DNA from: Nemophila menziesii
Lineage: Eukaryota; Streptophyta; Magnoliopsida; Boraginales; Hydrophyllaceae
Assembly (NCBI GenBank): GCA_029959085.1
Contig: JARWIR010000039.1
Coordinates: 1,240,001 to 1,304,000, forward strand
Direction of reading: 5' to 3'
DNA: 64,000 nt
The translations under genes were made by a program, and so were the position numbers. Below, piece by piece: positions 33,107 to 45,974 of this stretch. Numbering within the stretch: the stretch's first letter is position 1; the number at the start of each line of letters is the position of its first letter. The notes under the pieces were generated by a model. It was not told where the DNA came from. It did no database searches and saw nothing but the letters and a program-made list of their open reading frames with translations.

Positions 33107-34575
33107 TGCAGATACGTTTTCCTATCCTTTTCTCATTTGTTTTATTTGTTTATTTTATTTATTGAGTCTTTTTCGAGTCGTGGGGACACGACTCACTTTT
33201 GCATTTGGGGTGGGGTTCATTGCCTCATCCTAATTTTTTGTGTTTTACATGCTTTCAATGAAATTAATCTAAGGGTTGCATTTGACTGTAGAGTATTTTA
33301 AATGCCCCCATCAAGCATGCTTTTTATGAATTTATGATAGAAAATAGTTGACTTTAGGAGTTAGTGTAAAACGCACTTAGATTGCATGCAAATATGAGGT
33401 AATTAATAGGAAGAATCAATGAACAATACAAAATAAGTAAACTTGTGCTTAAGAATAATGAGTGGTTTGTAGAACGTGAGATCTGAATGAGTAGAACCCA
33501 CTTAGGTATGAACTAGAGGCAAGTTGTGTAAATAGGAAGATGATAGAGGCAGTTCTTTGTTAGCCCTTTGAATCCTTTTTGGCCTTCTATCCCTGATTTT
33601 AATTATATCCTTCTTAGCCAAATTTTTAGCCTTTAAGCCTTTTGTTTATCGCCACATTATAAGCCAATATCTCTTGAGTTTATTAGGCATTACCATATGG
33701 CCCGCACTTGAATAACGATCCTGAGACTTCCTGTCTTGAGCTTGAGTTTGGGGTGGTGGGTCCACTAATATGGGAACTTACATTGGGTTGGGATTTTTGA
33801 GCTTATCAATTATGCTCTGTTTATATTTTGATGATGATTCACATTGATTATATTGTAACCATTTGCCGGGGTAAGAGTAAATGAAAAAAAGATATGAAAA
33901 GAAAAATTTAGGAAAAGAAAATAGCATGATATGTCAACATCAAAAAGAGAGTCATAGCTATACAAAAAAGAAATTTCATATGAAAAGAATATATATTTGG
34001 ATCGGCAAAGAGGAAATTTTTAGGTGAATCATCTTTAGTGCTTATTGGGTTTATCTGGGGACGCTAAATTAGCGCGTCAAATGGGTTGAGTGAGAACATA
34101 TCCGAGTGTAAACTCAAGCTCTTGGACAGTTTGTTGATGGTAAGTGAGGAGAGAGCCAAAATATCACTTCAAATTTACCAAATATACATACCATACCGTC
34201 CCTAAGCCTATATTAAAACCGTAAAGACCTCGTGATTCCTACATACATAGTGAGTCTATGATTCAGCTAATAGGGAGTATGCTAAGTGGAGCGTTTAAAG
34301 CAAGTAAGGATCGAGAAACACCCTATAGCCACCATCTTGAGACAAGAACAAGCGTAACCTTCTAGCATTGTGAAATTAATTTTGGATTGATATTATTTTG
34401 TGTTTGATTTTTCATAATATGTGTATGTGTATATTAATTCCTAGATCATACTATATGAGATTTGTTTTAAGTTGTGCTTTGGGAATATTTACTAGATTCT
34501 GCCTTTTGCGTTCACCTAAAGGCCTTTGTTTTTATTTTACTTTGTCGGGACAACAAAGGTTTGAGTTTGGGGTCT
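33107..34575 (+). other. Element D 3' untranslated region and polypurine tract
   Basis: Non-coding, clearly similar over most of its length to the 3' UTRs of A (50974-52449) and B. Holds the hairpin 33175-33194, a purine-tract copy near 33742, and the primer tract TTTGAGTTTGGGGTCT (34560-34575) abutting the 3' LTR. Confidence 0.85.
33175..33194 (+). ncRNA. Conserved GNRA-type hairpin (element D)
   Basis: GAGTCGTGGGGACACGACTC: 8-bp perfect stem with GGGA loop, about 70 bases after the ORF3 end. Same stem and loop in A and B. Confidence 0.75.
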
Positions 34576-36383
34576 TGATGTCTCCCTATTTGTTCTAATT
34601 ATTATCCCTTAGGAGACACCCTTTTAGGTGAATATTTGACTTATTTGATAGATTTTATGCTAATTTCCTCATATTACACTTTCTCCCCTTGGAATTAGAC
34701 TATTTTCATTTTTAGAGCTTTTGTGCGTTAATTTTGATATTTTTAGTACAAAGTTAGTAGGTTCTTAAATTTCATAGGAAACCAATACAAGGAGGAGAAG
34801 TTAGAATTAAAGTCTTAGATTATATTTAGTGTGTTAGGAAGTATTTTATTCAAGTTTCTAATTTTAGAGTGCCCTTTCTTATTTCTAGTCTTGATTTAAT
34901 GATTTATTAATTTTTAAAGCATATGTCGTTTAATTATTTATTTATTGTGAAGTTTTAAAGATTTATGGTAATTAATTAGAGACCAAGTCAAGTCTAAGAA
35001 GTAAAGGAAATAAGATATACATGGAAATTGGAAGATTAAGGAAGGAAATATGCAAAGAAGGAAAAGATAAAGCTGCCAAATAAATCTGAAATTCCAGTCA
35101 CGCTTAAATATTAGCCCATAACTCAAGATTAGCTAGGAATTTGGGAGAAGTGTCTAGACTAATGTATAGAGCTTTCCGAGACAAGTGATTTTGATATAAA
35201 GAACGCGTCAAATGGATAAGTATTGAAGGAGATATGACCAAAACAAATCAGCAGCAAAATCTTACCTTTCCTATATTTTAGGGCTGCAAATTAAAGAGTT
35301 CTTAACTTATCTTCCACTCCAAGTAAAAACGAATTAGGGTTTCCTATCACCTATAACTACACCACTTAGACCTCATTATTCAGTACCTCTAAATTATTCA
35401 TCACATCAAATCATCCTTAGAGAGAGAGAGTCAAACACTTTAGAGAATTACACAAGAGGCTTAAGGTTTTCAAGTCACAGCAAGAAGGCAAGGAGAAATT
35501 AGAGGTGGGAGAATCCTGTTCTTTCATCAACAGTCATTCAACCCTTTAGATTATCAATTTATTTTCTGTAATTGAATATGAATTCCTTTTATTTATTTTC
35601 AGTCTTTAATTTTATCATGAGCTAAACTTTCATATACTTGAAAATCGCAATAAAGGGATGAACCCTAATTAATTTTTTCTATGTTTTGAATTTGGGATTC
35701 TTAGGATTTAAATTGAATTGAGTTTTATATATTGGATATAAGTTTGTTTTCATTACTATTTCTTTTAGGAACAACTATAAATAGCTTTTAGTATTTGGGC
35801 TATTCACTTTAGTGGCGAAGGGATCATCCGACAGGGGGGTTCGAATACAGACTTAGGTAATACACGTGTAATGGCCGAAAGGCATATTAATTACATAGCC
35901 AAAGAGGTAAATTCATATCATCCAAAAGTAGCTTATAATCGCCTTGACTGGGTTTGTAATACCGTAGGATAGCTCCTAGGTCCACCCTGACGGGGGTTAG
36001 GAGATATTAGAGTCCCGACTAATATACTAATACCAATTTTACCCTTTAACATAGCATATATTATATTAATTAGGAGGATTCCTTGTGAGACTCAAGTATC
36101 TTTCATATCTGAAGTTAATCCTTTAATTGCCTTTATTTATTTTAGTTAATTTAATTTAGTCTTTATTTTATTGCATATTTAGTTTTAAGAAAACCAAACA
36201 AAAATCATATTATTTTTCTATCAAGCAATTATTTCTACTACATGACTAATACTTGAGTTGAACCTAATCTGTCCCTGAGAATGAACCCCGATTTATCGGA
36301 TATTACTTGGACAACCGTGCACTTGCGGTAATTGTGGTTCCTTTATTTTCGTACTTAATTTTACAACACCCCAGGACCTACTA
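34576..36383 (+). repeat. Element D 3' LTR
   Basis: 1808 bp, TGATGTCTCC ... GGACCTACTA; the terminal CCACCA has mutated to CTACTA. (AG)6 at 35419-35430. Followed by the GTGGT duplication at 36384. Confidence 0.95.
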
Positions 36384-36388
36384 GTGGT

Positions 36389-37130
36389 GGAAAGCTGCAA
36401 ACGGATGTGGAGGCTAACTTGAGAAAGTGGCTAAAGATATAGGGTTTTAGAAGCCAGAAACCGCCTAACACAGTGGCAAAACCGGGTTCCCGGTTTCGTG
36501 AAAACCGGGTTCCCAGTTTTCATCGCTAGGTCGGCGAATTAAAATTACTAAATTCGATTTTTTGTAACACCTGGACGCAACCTCCTTACGTCTGAGCACA
36601 CACACTAGTCAGATACTTGGGAAGTCTCAGCTCTCGAAACCGGGTTCCCGGTTTGCATCGATGGTGCGAGGTGTAGATCAGCTAGATGCGACCACTTGCG
36701 TCTGAGCGCATGCAGGGGTCAGAGAGTTGGACTCCTTCAGAGACAACCCCGGGTTCCCGGTCAGCTCAAAACCGGGTTCCCGGTTTTTGTCGCTGGCGCG
36801 AATCCCGACGCAGCTCCTTGCGTCTCCACTTACGCACTAGTCAGAGAATTTGGGGTTCTTCAGCGCCGAAACCGGGTTCCCATTTTGTGCAATACCGGGT
36901 TTCTAGTTTTCCTCCTGGAATTCTACCAAAATTCTTACTTTGTCGATCTTTCAACCCCAAAGTCCTGACTCAAACTCCTGAAATCATCAAAAACAACTAA
37001 CCTTTCTCATTTCTTAAAACTAAAAACTAATCAACAATAATTACTCTAATTTACACTAAAAAGTTGAACTAATATACAAGGAGTTGGCTTTTGTTTAACG
37101 TCGTTAAGCTCGACGGGTTACCTCTCGCTT
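36389..37130 (-). repeat. Paired palindrome array and spacer, element B
   Basis: Copies of AAACCGGGTTCCCGGTTT at about 36478, 36503, 36638, 36748 (shortened), 36768, 36866 and a degenerate one near 36890. Pairs are 20-25 bp apart and recur at ~110-160 bp. Homologous to the array of element A. Followed on the plus strand by the post-pol tract TTTAACGTCGTTAAGC at ~37095. The ORFs at 36686-37000 are array sequence, not genes. Confidence 0.82.
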
Positions 37131-40100
37131 CTAAGGAGCTTCAAGGAGATACATGACCTCACCGGGATGTGGATCTTCCGTGCGATTAATATCCTCGGCT
37201 CCATGATAAATCTTCAATCGATGACCATTCACCATGATGGTGCGGTGCTCGATTGGATGTTCAATCTCTATAGCTCCATGAGGCGTGACTTTGGTCACAA
37301 CATAAGGACCAGACCATTTCGATCTCAACTTACCCAGATAATTATTGAACTTGGAGTTGTATTTGAGGACCCTTTGTCCAACTTCAAACTTCTTCACACG
37401 AATGTGATTATCATGCCATCTCTTTGTGTTTTATTTGTAGAGTTTAGCATTCTCATAAGCATGTAACTGAAACTCATCAAGTTCATTTAACTTCATCATA
37501 TGATTCTCACCGCCTAAAGTAGGATCTAGATTTAACTGCGCAATAGCCCAATAGGCACAAAATTCAAGTTCAAGAGGTAAGTGACAAGCCTTACCATAAA
37601 CCATACGATACGGAGATACACCAACGGGAGTTTTGAACGCAGTACGATAAGCCCACAATGCATCATCTAACTTTGTTGACCAATCTTTTCTTGTGGGGAA
37701 ACAGTCTTCTCCAGAATAGAATTGACCTCTTGATTAGAGACCTTAGCTTGACCATTGTCTTGAGGATGATAGGCGGTAGATACATGATGTCTTATCCCAT
37801 GCTTCTCTAGAACTGTCTTCAAATACTTTTTCACAAAGTGTGAACCTCCATCACTGATAATAACTCGAGGTGTACCATGTCTAGTGAAGATATGAGATTT
37901 CAAAAACTTAATTACTACTCGCGAATTGTTCGTTGGTAGAGATACATCCTCTACCCCTTTAGACACGTAATCAACAGCTAAAAGGATGTATTGATTTCCA
38001 TTGGATGGTACAAAGGGACCCAAGAAATCAATACCCCAAACATCAAATATTTCTACCTCCAGAACGTTGTTACGTGGCATCTCATCCCTCTTGGATATAT
38101 TACCAGTAAATTGGCATCTATGACATTTATTCACGTACTCATGACAATCATTATGTAATGTAGGCCAATAAAAACCAGATTGTAATACCCTAGCAGCTGT
38201 GCGGCCGCCTTTGAAATTTCCTCCATAAGGTGAATCGTGACAACCTGCAACTACTGAATAAATCTCACTCTTGGGTATGCATCTTCTTACCATTTGGTCA
38301 CCACATACTTTGTAGAGGAAAGGATCCTCCCAAAAGAATTTTTTAGCATGGCTGATTAATCTCTTCTTGTCTTGTGAAGTAGCCCCTTCAGGAAAAGAAC
38401 CACTCATTACAGGGTTTGCAATATCTCTATACCAAGGAGCTCCATTATAAATAGCAAATAAACTTTTATCTGGGAACTCCTCTCTAGCTATCTCAGGACT
38501 ACTATTTGATTCAGAACCTTCAAGACGAGACAAATGATCTGCAACCTGATTATCACAACCCTTTCGATCTCGAATATCTAAATCAAACTCTTGAAGTAAT
38601 AAAGCCCATCTGATTAATCGTGGCTTAGCATCTTTCTTCTCCATAAGGTACTTAATAGCGGAATGATCGGTGAATACGACAATTCTCGCCCCAAGAAGAT
38701 AGGAACGAAATTTGTCAAAGGCATAAACAACCGCTAAAAGTTCCTTCTCAGTCACTGTATAATTAATCTGAGCACTAGTGAAGGTCTTACTCGCATAATA
38801 GATAGAGTGAAATACCTTATTCTTTCTTTGACCCAACGCAGCACCCATAGCTAAATCACTAGCATCACACATAACTCTAAATGGAATCTTCCAATCAGGA
38901 GGTAATACAATAGGCGCAGTGTTAAGCTTCTCCTTCAACTCTTGAAATGCCTTCATGCAAGCTTCATCAAAAAGGAATTTGGTGTCCTTTTCGAGTAAGT
39001 TACACAAAGGTTTTGTAATCTTGGAAAAATCTTTGATGAAACGGCGATAAAATCTAGCATAGCCTAAAGAACTTCTTACCCCTTCTACAGAAATGGGAGG
39101 GGGAAGAGTTTTTATTACCTCAATCTTAGCACGATCAACTTTTAAGCCTGCACTTGAAACCTTGTGACCCAACACTATACCTTCACGAACCATAAAATGA
39201 CACTTTTCCCAGTTTAAAACCAAATCCGTTTCCTTGCATCTAATTAACACCTTCTCCAAGTTTTGTAAACACTCGTCAAAGTTATCTCCAAATACAGAAA
39301 AGTCATCCATAAATACCTCAAGTAAATTACCGATCATATCCCAGAAAATTGCCATCATACATCTTTGAAAAGTAGCAGGTGCATTACACAATCCAAATTG
39401 CGTCCTCCGATAGGCAAAGGTACCAAAAGGACATGTAAATGTGGTTTTGTGTTGGTCAGCTGGATCTACATAGATTTGATTCTACCCTGAATAACCATCC
39501 AAAAAGCAATAATACTCCCTACCAGCCAATTTATCTAACATTTGATCTATGAAAGGAAGAGGGAAGTGGTCTTTTCTAGTCGCCTTGTTCAACTTATGAT
39601 AGACAATACACACTCTCGAACCAACAACGGTTCTCGTGGAAATGACTTCATTCTGAGCATTTAGGACGGTTTTAATACCACCCTTCTTTGGTACGCATTG
39701 AACTGGACTTACCCACTCACTACTAGCTATGTGATAGATGATTCTCGCATCTAGTAGCTCAATAACTTCTTCCTTCACCACTTCTTTCATCGCTGGCATT
39801 AGTCTCCTTTGACCTTCAACTGAGCGTGCACTATCATCTTCAAGAATGATTTTGTGTTGGCAATAGGAAGGACTAATACCTTTGATGTCATCAATAGTCC
39901 AAATAATCGCCTCTTTATTCGCTCTTAGTACACGCAACAGTTTATTTTCTTGAGGACCTGTTAAATTCGCTGAAACAATAACAGGTAAAGTTTCATTAGT
40001 ACCTAAATACGCATACCTCAAGTGTGCTGGCAGTGGTTTTTCTTCTAACTTCGGAGGAGATTCAATGGATGGTTTATTTTTAATAACCATCTCCCTCGGT

Positions 40101-42727
40101 TCTCTCACTGGTTCATAGGCAGGACGCTTATATTTTGGATTCTCAAAATTTAGAGACGCCACTGTTTCGGAAAGCTCTTCCATCATCTCAAGTATGTCAA
40201 GTGTCAAAGCAGTCTGCAAGATATTATCATAATTAAGACAATCAAATACCTTTTGCGTGGCATGTTCTACTATATCCATTCGGAAGCAATCTCCTGGAAC
40301 ATCTGGAAACTTCATAGCTCTGAACACATTGAACTTTACCTCCTCATCTTGGATTCTCATGGTTAATTCTCCGTTTTCTACATCAATTAAAGTACGCCCC
40401 GTGGCTAGGAATGGTCATCCCAAAATGATGGGGACATTCCTATCCGCGTCGTATTCAAGAATAACAAAATCAACGGGAAAAACTTAAGTAACTGCCTTGA
40501 CGAGGACATCTTCGATTCGTCCCTTAGGATGTACGAGGGATCGATCAGCCATTTGTAAGACCATAGAGGTAGGTCTCACATCTCCTATTTTCAACTTATC
40601 AAAAATTGATTTGGGCATAATATTGATACTTGCACCCAAATCACATAGAGCTTTTCCTTGCCATTCATTACCAATTGAAATCGGAATTGTAAAACTCCCA
40701 GGGTCATGCAACTTAGGTGGCAACTTACTTTGACAAATGGCGCTACACTCTTCAGGCAACCCTATCATCTCATTATCACAATATGGTCTCTTGTTGGTGA
40801 GGGCTCTCTTCAATAACTTCACGTACTTCGGTATGTCTTTAATAGCTTCTAAAAAAGGAATGTTAATGTTAAGACCTCTCACCCTATTCAAAAATCTCTG
40901 ATACTTAGCCATATCTCCTTTTTTTTTGAACTCATGAGGGAAAAGGTGGAGGAGGACGGGTTTCTGCAACATCTTTCTTTTTCCGAACTTTCGGAATTTT
41001 CTCCACTTCTACCACTTCAGGTTCATCTTCTTTCTCTTCCACATCCTTATTGATTACTTATTTCTCTTTCATAACACGAAAAGGAGGTGGAGGGAGCTTC
41101 TTACCACTTCTTAACGCGATAGCATTACAATCTTTTGTTTGCCTTGGGACTTCGGTGTCACTAGGGAGTTGTCTTTGTGGACGCTGATTTAACTGTTTTG
41201 ATAGCTGAGCAATTTGACTCCCCATTAATTTAATTGCAGCTTCGGAAGCTTGCTGATTCTGAATATATTGTGCTTGAAGTGCCATTAATCTATCTACATT
41301 TTGACGAAGATCATCTGTAACTTCTTGAGGTTGAGCAGGTAAGGCTTTTTGATTCATGGTGTCATTATAATTATTTTGAGGAGGCTGTCTCTAAACATGA
41401 TTTCCATAATTTTGCCCTCCTTGATAATTATTTTGTGGTCTAGGTTGATAAGTGTTACCTTGGGGACATGGCTGATAAGAATATGTAGGATTAGCTGCCC
41501 CATTAGGATTTGAATATTGGAAACTCATATGGTTTCTGTTGGGTTGGTATCCTTGACCACTCGAATTGTAGCTCCCTCTATTAGAAATAAACATTACAGC
41601 TTTGGGGTTACTTTAACAATTCTCCCAGTCATGGTCTTGAACACCACAATTTGAACACCCATATACCTCTTGAGTCACATTAACACTTTCCTTCTTACCT
41701 GAAAAACCATCTTTAACAGCTAAGGTAAACTGTTTCATTTGTTGTTCCAAAGTACTCTTCAATTTATCCTCCAAAGAGGAGAATTTCTCATCAATACCCA
41801 TATTACTTTCTTTTCTACCTCGGATAGGTGTTCTCACTGTACTCCAACCTTGCTCATTTGTTACTATTCTATTTAAAATAATCTTTGCATGTACTGGAGC
41901 TACCTGTAAGAATCCACCACCACATAATAAATCAAGGTCTTTTCTTGATCCTCCATATAAGCCTTTATAAAAGATTTTCAACTGTTATTGTTCTGTGAGG
42001 TCATGGTCAGGAACTCTTCTCAAACATGATTGAAATATTGTCCAACATCTTCCCAAAGTTTCTTCTTGTTTATGGACAAACGATGTCAGATCAACCTGTG
42101 CGTCTAATCTCATATTCGTCGGATAATAACGATCGATAAATGCTGTCTGTAGCTCATCCCAAGTATTGATTGTTCCAGGTTCTTGCGAATCGTGCCACTC
42201 ACTAGCTGCGTCTATCACGAAAAATATGAAATTAGCAAAGTACATCTACTCTTTGGTCACTCCTTGAGTTATATACGAATCGCAGATTTGCATAAACTTC
42301 TAAACTGCACGATTAGGGTCCTCTCCAAGTACTCCACAAAAGTTTCTGAAATTTTGAAATTTGGATAGCATACCAGGATCGGGTCTATAACGTGCAACAT
42401 TGATATTCGCAGGACCAATACCGAGAGCATGAGCGCGATAGGGAGCTTGCTCAGGACCATGTACGAACCATGGATCATAATACATAGGGTGTTGAGCTTG
42501 TTGCATAGGCAGATCATTTTGTTGATAACTGGATTCGGAATGATTAGGGGATTCAGAATGATTGTAGGTACTAGTGGTTGGCCATTTGCATCCAACTGAA
42601 CGCCAGGATCTTCATCGTGATGAATGTTGAAATCCTCCATTACTCTTTCTCTATTTTTCCTGTTCTCTATCTTTTTTTTTTCTCTTTTGTTTCTTTCTCG
42701 AAATAACCTCTCAGAGGTTGAGTACAT
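37131..42727 (-). pseudogene. pol: Element B gag-pol (broken)
   Basis: Order on the minus strand: Gag (ASEWHDSQEPGTINTWDELQ ~42200), knuckle CSNCGVQDHDWENC (~41640), protease [13 protein letters not shown] (~40640), RT ([10 protein letters not shown] ~39500; catalytic FMDD ~39300), RNase H ([15 protein letters not shown] ~38740) and integrase ([11 protein letters not shown] ~38140; [15 protein letters not shown], and a [11 protein letters not shown] segment at ~37735 down to 37703). Stops near 42300, 41985, 41613, 41391, 41058, 40484 and 39482 and shifts near 42500, 41000 and 37660 inactivate it. It is closely similar to element A gag-pol throughout. Confidence 0.94.
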
Positions 42728-42845
42728 GCACCAAACCTGTAAGACTTGAGAAAGAACAAAGACAAAGAAAAGCGTAAAACCAAAAATAAAAATTAATAAT
42801 GCAATTAAAACACTAAAGGATAAACACCGGGGTCACACGCTACCG

Positions 42846-42863
42846 TCCCCGGCAGCGGCGCCA
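42846..42863 (-). other. Primer binding site of element B
   Basis: Reverse complement of TGGCGCCGCTGCCGGGGA, six bases inside the 5' LTR. Confidence 0.9.
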
Positions 42864-42869
42864 AAAACT

Positions 42870-45800
42870 TGGTGGGTCCTTGTGTGTTATAAAATTATAC
42901 GGATAAAGTAGAGGAACCACTAACTGAAAGTGTACAGTTGTCCCAAGTAATATATGATAAACAAGTTCGTTCTCAGGGACGGAATAGGTTGACTCTAGTA
43001 TTATCAAATAGTGGACTAATTGCAAATACGAAAAAGTAAAATATATAACGTTTATTGGGGTTTTTGATTAACAACTAAAATGTAAATGTAATTTAAATAC
43101 TAAATAGATGAAAATAGAACAGAAATGACGCAAGTAATTGAGGTAGACGCAAGAGAAAAGTAGTACTTGAGTCACGCTAGGGTTTCACCGCAAACTTCCT
43201 AATTAATGTTTTCTTCTAAGGGTTGAGTTAATATTATTACGCTAGTCGGTATTCTAAAATCTCTTAGCCCCCATCACGGTGGACCTAAAAGCTCTCCTAC
43301 AGTCTTCTAAACCCGGTCAGGGTGATTAAAACCACTTTCGGATGATTAAAACTTACCACTTTGGCTATTGGCTAGTCAAGTCTGTCAAGGACATTGGCGG
43401 ATACCAACGACAAATACCTAGTTCTATACCCAAACCCCCTGATGTCTCCTCATTTGTGATATATTTATATTAGGATGAGACATCATTTTTAGTGATTTAG
43501 AAGTCATAATAGTCGATTTTCTTGAGAATTAGTACACTTTCCTATTTTGAGTCTTGATTTAGTAAAATAATATTTTTAGAGCATATTGGGTTTAATAATT
43601 ATTTAGTTTGAAACTTTAAAGATAACTATGGAGATTAATTAGAGTCCAAGTCAAAGACTACAAGATATGGAAAGAGATAAGCATGGAAATTGGAGATAAA
43701 GGAAAGAAAAGCTAAAAACATGGAAAAGGAAAACCTGCCTTAATCCTGAATTTCTGCACCTACGACCACAAATCAGCTTATATATAATTAACGGTGAGGA
43801 ATTTGGAGAAACGGTCAAGAGAAAAGTTGAAGAACTTTCCGAGATGATCAATTTGGTATATTCATACGCGTCAAACGGATGAAAATTGAAGCTGCTAGAA
43901 CCAAAAGAAAAACGGGCCTGATTGCATGTTTTTAGGGTTACGAATTTGAGTTGGGCTTGGAGTCCATTACTTAACCTCTCCTACAAGAAAAAGAATTAGG
44001 TCTTCTAAACACCTATAAATACACCCTTATATCACTTGTAAATCATCCTTGCCTCACAGTAATTAGTTCTTAAGGTTTTATTCTTCCAGTTTATTGTAGA
44101 GAGCAAGATAATGTCTTTCATTATTTCTTTTAGTTTATTTCCTTCAGGTATGAACTAAACCTCCCATAGCTTGGGTCTTGCATCATGTATAAACTATGAA
44201 TTTTAATTCTTCTATCTAAGTTTCTTTGGGAATTACATGTTTTAATATGATATTAGCTTCTTACCTTTATATTTGTTTATGTTTTTTGATTTATTGTCTG
44301 TCCTATAACTGATCACTTTAGGCTTTCTTAATAGTAATTAGAGGGTCACCTTAGCTGGGTGTCTAATTATTGAAACACCACATAACGTCTAGTGTCGATA
44401 TTAGTCCTGACAAAACTGATTCTAACTAGATAGTCACTAGGGTATAATTTAATCACTATCACCATGTATGGAAATTGACTGCTTAGGGCCCTAATGGCGT
44501 AGGATAACTCTATTTGAACCAGCCTCGTAGTGTGTCTGAGGCCCTTTAGTCGCTCTCAAGGTCTAAGGAATGGGAATTTAGAATCCTGACTAAGTATACA
44601 AGAGCTAATATTTTCCCTTATTAACTAGATCTAACAGAAAGAATTAGAAGGATTAGTGCATACTAGCCAAACCTAATCTATACTCCTCATCTCATATTTC
44701 TTCGTATTTATTTTATTGTCTTTATTTTTCCTAGTTTTAATTCTTAATCTCGAATTTATTCCTTTTATTTTCTGTCTTTTAATTAATTATTGCTTACTCG
44801 TTATTGTTACCTACTCGTATAACACACTTAAGTCCCTGAGAACGAACTCAACTTATTAACTAAAACTTGCATACGTCCTGTAATACTTGCAGTACTGTGT
44901 CTGTCTAGGGTGAGAGTGCGTAGTTTTCTAGACTTTATTTGTATTAATTTTATCACACCCTAGGCGACACCACCCCCCATCAAGGTGATCCATACGCCAC
45001 TATATGGAATAGCCTAGGTACTAAAACTTATTCCTAGTTTATGACTCTAACGATAATAAATAAGCATAAAGTAAAAGCCAACGTAAAATAAAAACTCAAA
45101 ATAAATTATTCAATCCAAAATCGAAAAAACACTAATTATTCAAGAATGGGTTCAACCCATGTTGTGATTCTCAAGTACAATAAGAACTTAGCTCATAATT
45201 GAAATTAAAACGAAAGAAATAAAATTAAGAGAATTCATGTTTAACAGAAAGAGAATAAAATAAAAGACTTAATTAGGATGTTGGATTTGGATGTTGATTT
45301 GGAGATGTTGAAGTCTCCAGTTCTTGGCTTCTTCCTTCTTCCATGCTTCTGCCTTTTTCTCTGACGCTCTGAATTCTTAGAAAATGAATTGTGTGTAAAA
45401 ATAAAGTCAAAAAGCCTATTTATACTATTAAATTTTGACTTGGGCTATATTAAATGAATTACATAAATATTGAATGACCCAAGTCAATTTTTCAAGTCCA
45501 AATCCCGTAACTGTTGTACACTCCCCACTAAAACAATTGTAACTTTCTCAATTTAACTCCAAATTGACTTGTTCACCTTGCTAATTTTTCGTAACTCGAT
45601 AAGGCACGAATCTTTTTCATAACTCAGAGGCTGAATCCATCTTTAAGTTGCTCGAAATCAGCAATTTCCATCAGCCTTCCAGATTTTCAACTCAAATTTG
45701 TCAACTCCACGGGATATTTCTTCTAGCTTTTGACTTCTTACACGATCTAAGACTTCTATTCTTGATTACTCTCCTTGCTAGTATTAGAAACCTACAAACT

Positions 45801-45974
45801 TCTCACAAAAAAAACCACTTTACACGCAAAAGCTTAATAAATAAAAAATACTAAAATCTAAGGAGAGAAAATGAAATATAACATATTATCGCTAAAAGTC
45901 TATCGGATTAGTCAAATAATCACCAACTTTGATGTATCCTAAAGGCATATAAATAGAAAAAAGAGGAGACATCA
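42870..45974 (-). repeat. Element B 5' LTR, split by a solo LTR
   Basis: Pieces 42870-43439 and 44978-45974 together form ~1567 bp matching 24021-25590. TATA-like box at 45415-45424 (rc). Followed by ACGAT. Confidence 0.92.
43440..44972 (+). mobile_element. Solo LTR of the element E family inside the B LTR
   Basis: 1533 bp, TGATGTCTCCTCATTTG ... GGCGACACCA, flanked by CCCCC (43435-43439 and 44973-44977). Closely resembles the LTR of E but lacks the psbB piece. TATAAATA at 44014. Confidence 0.95.
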
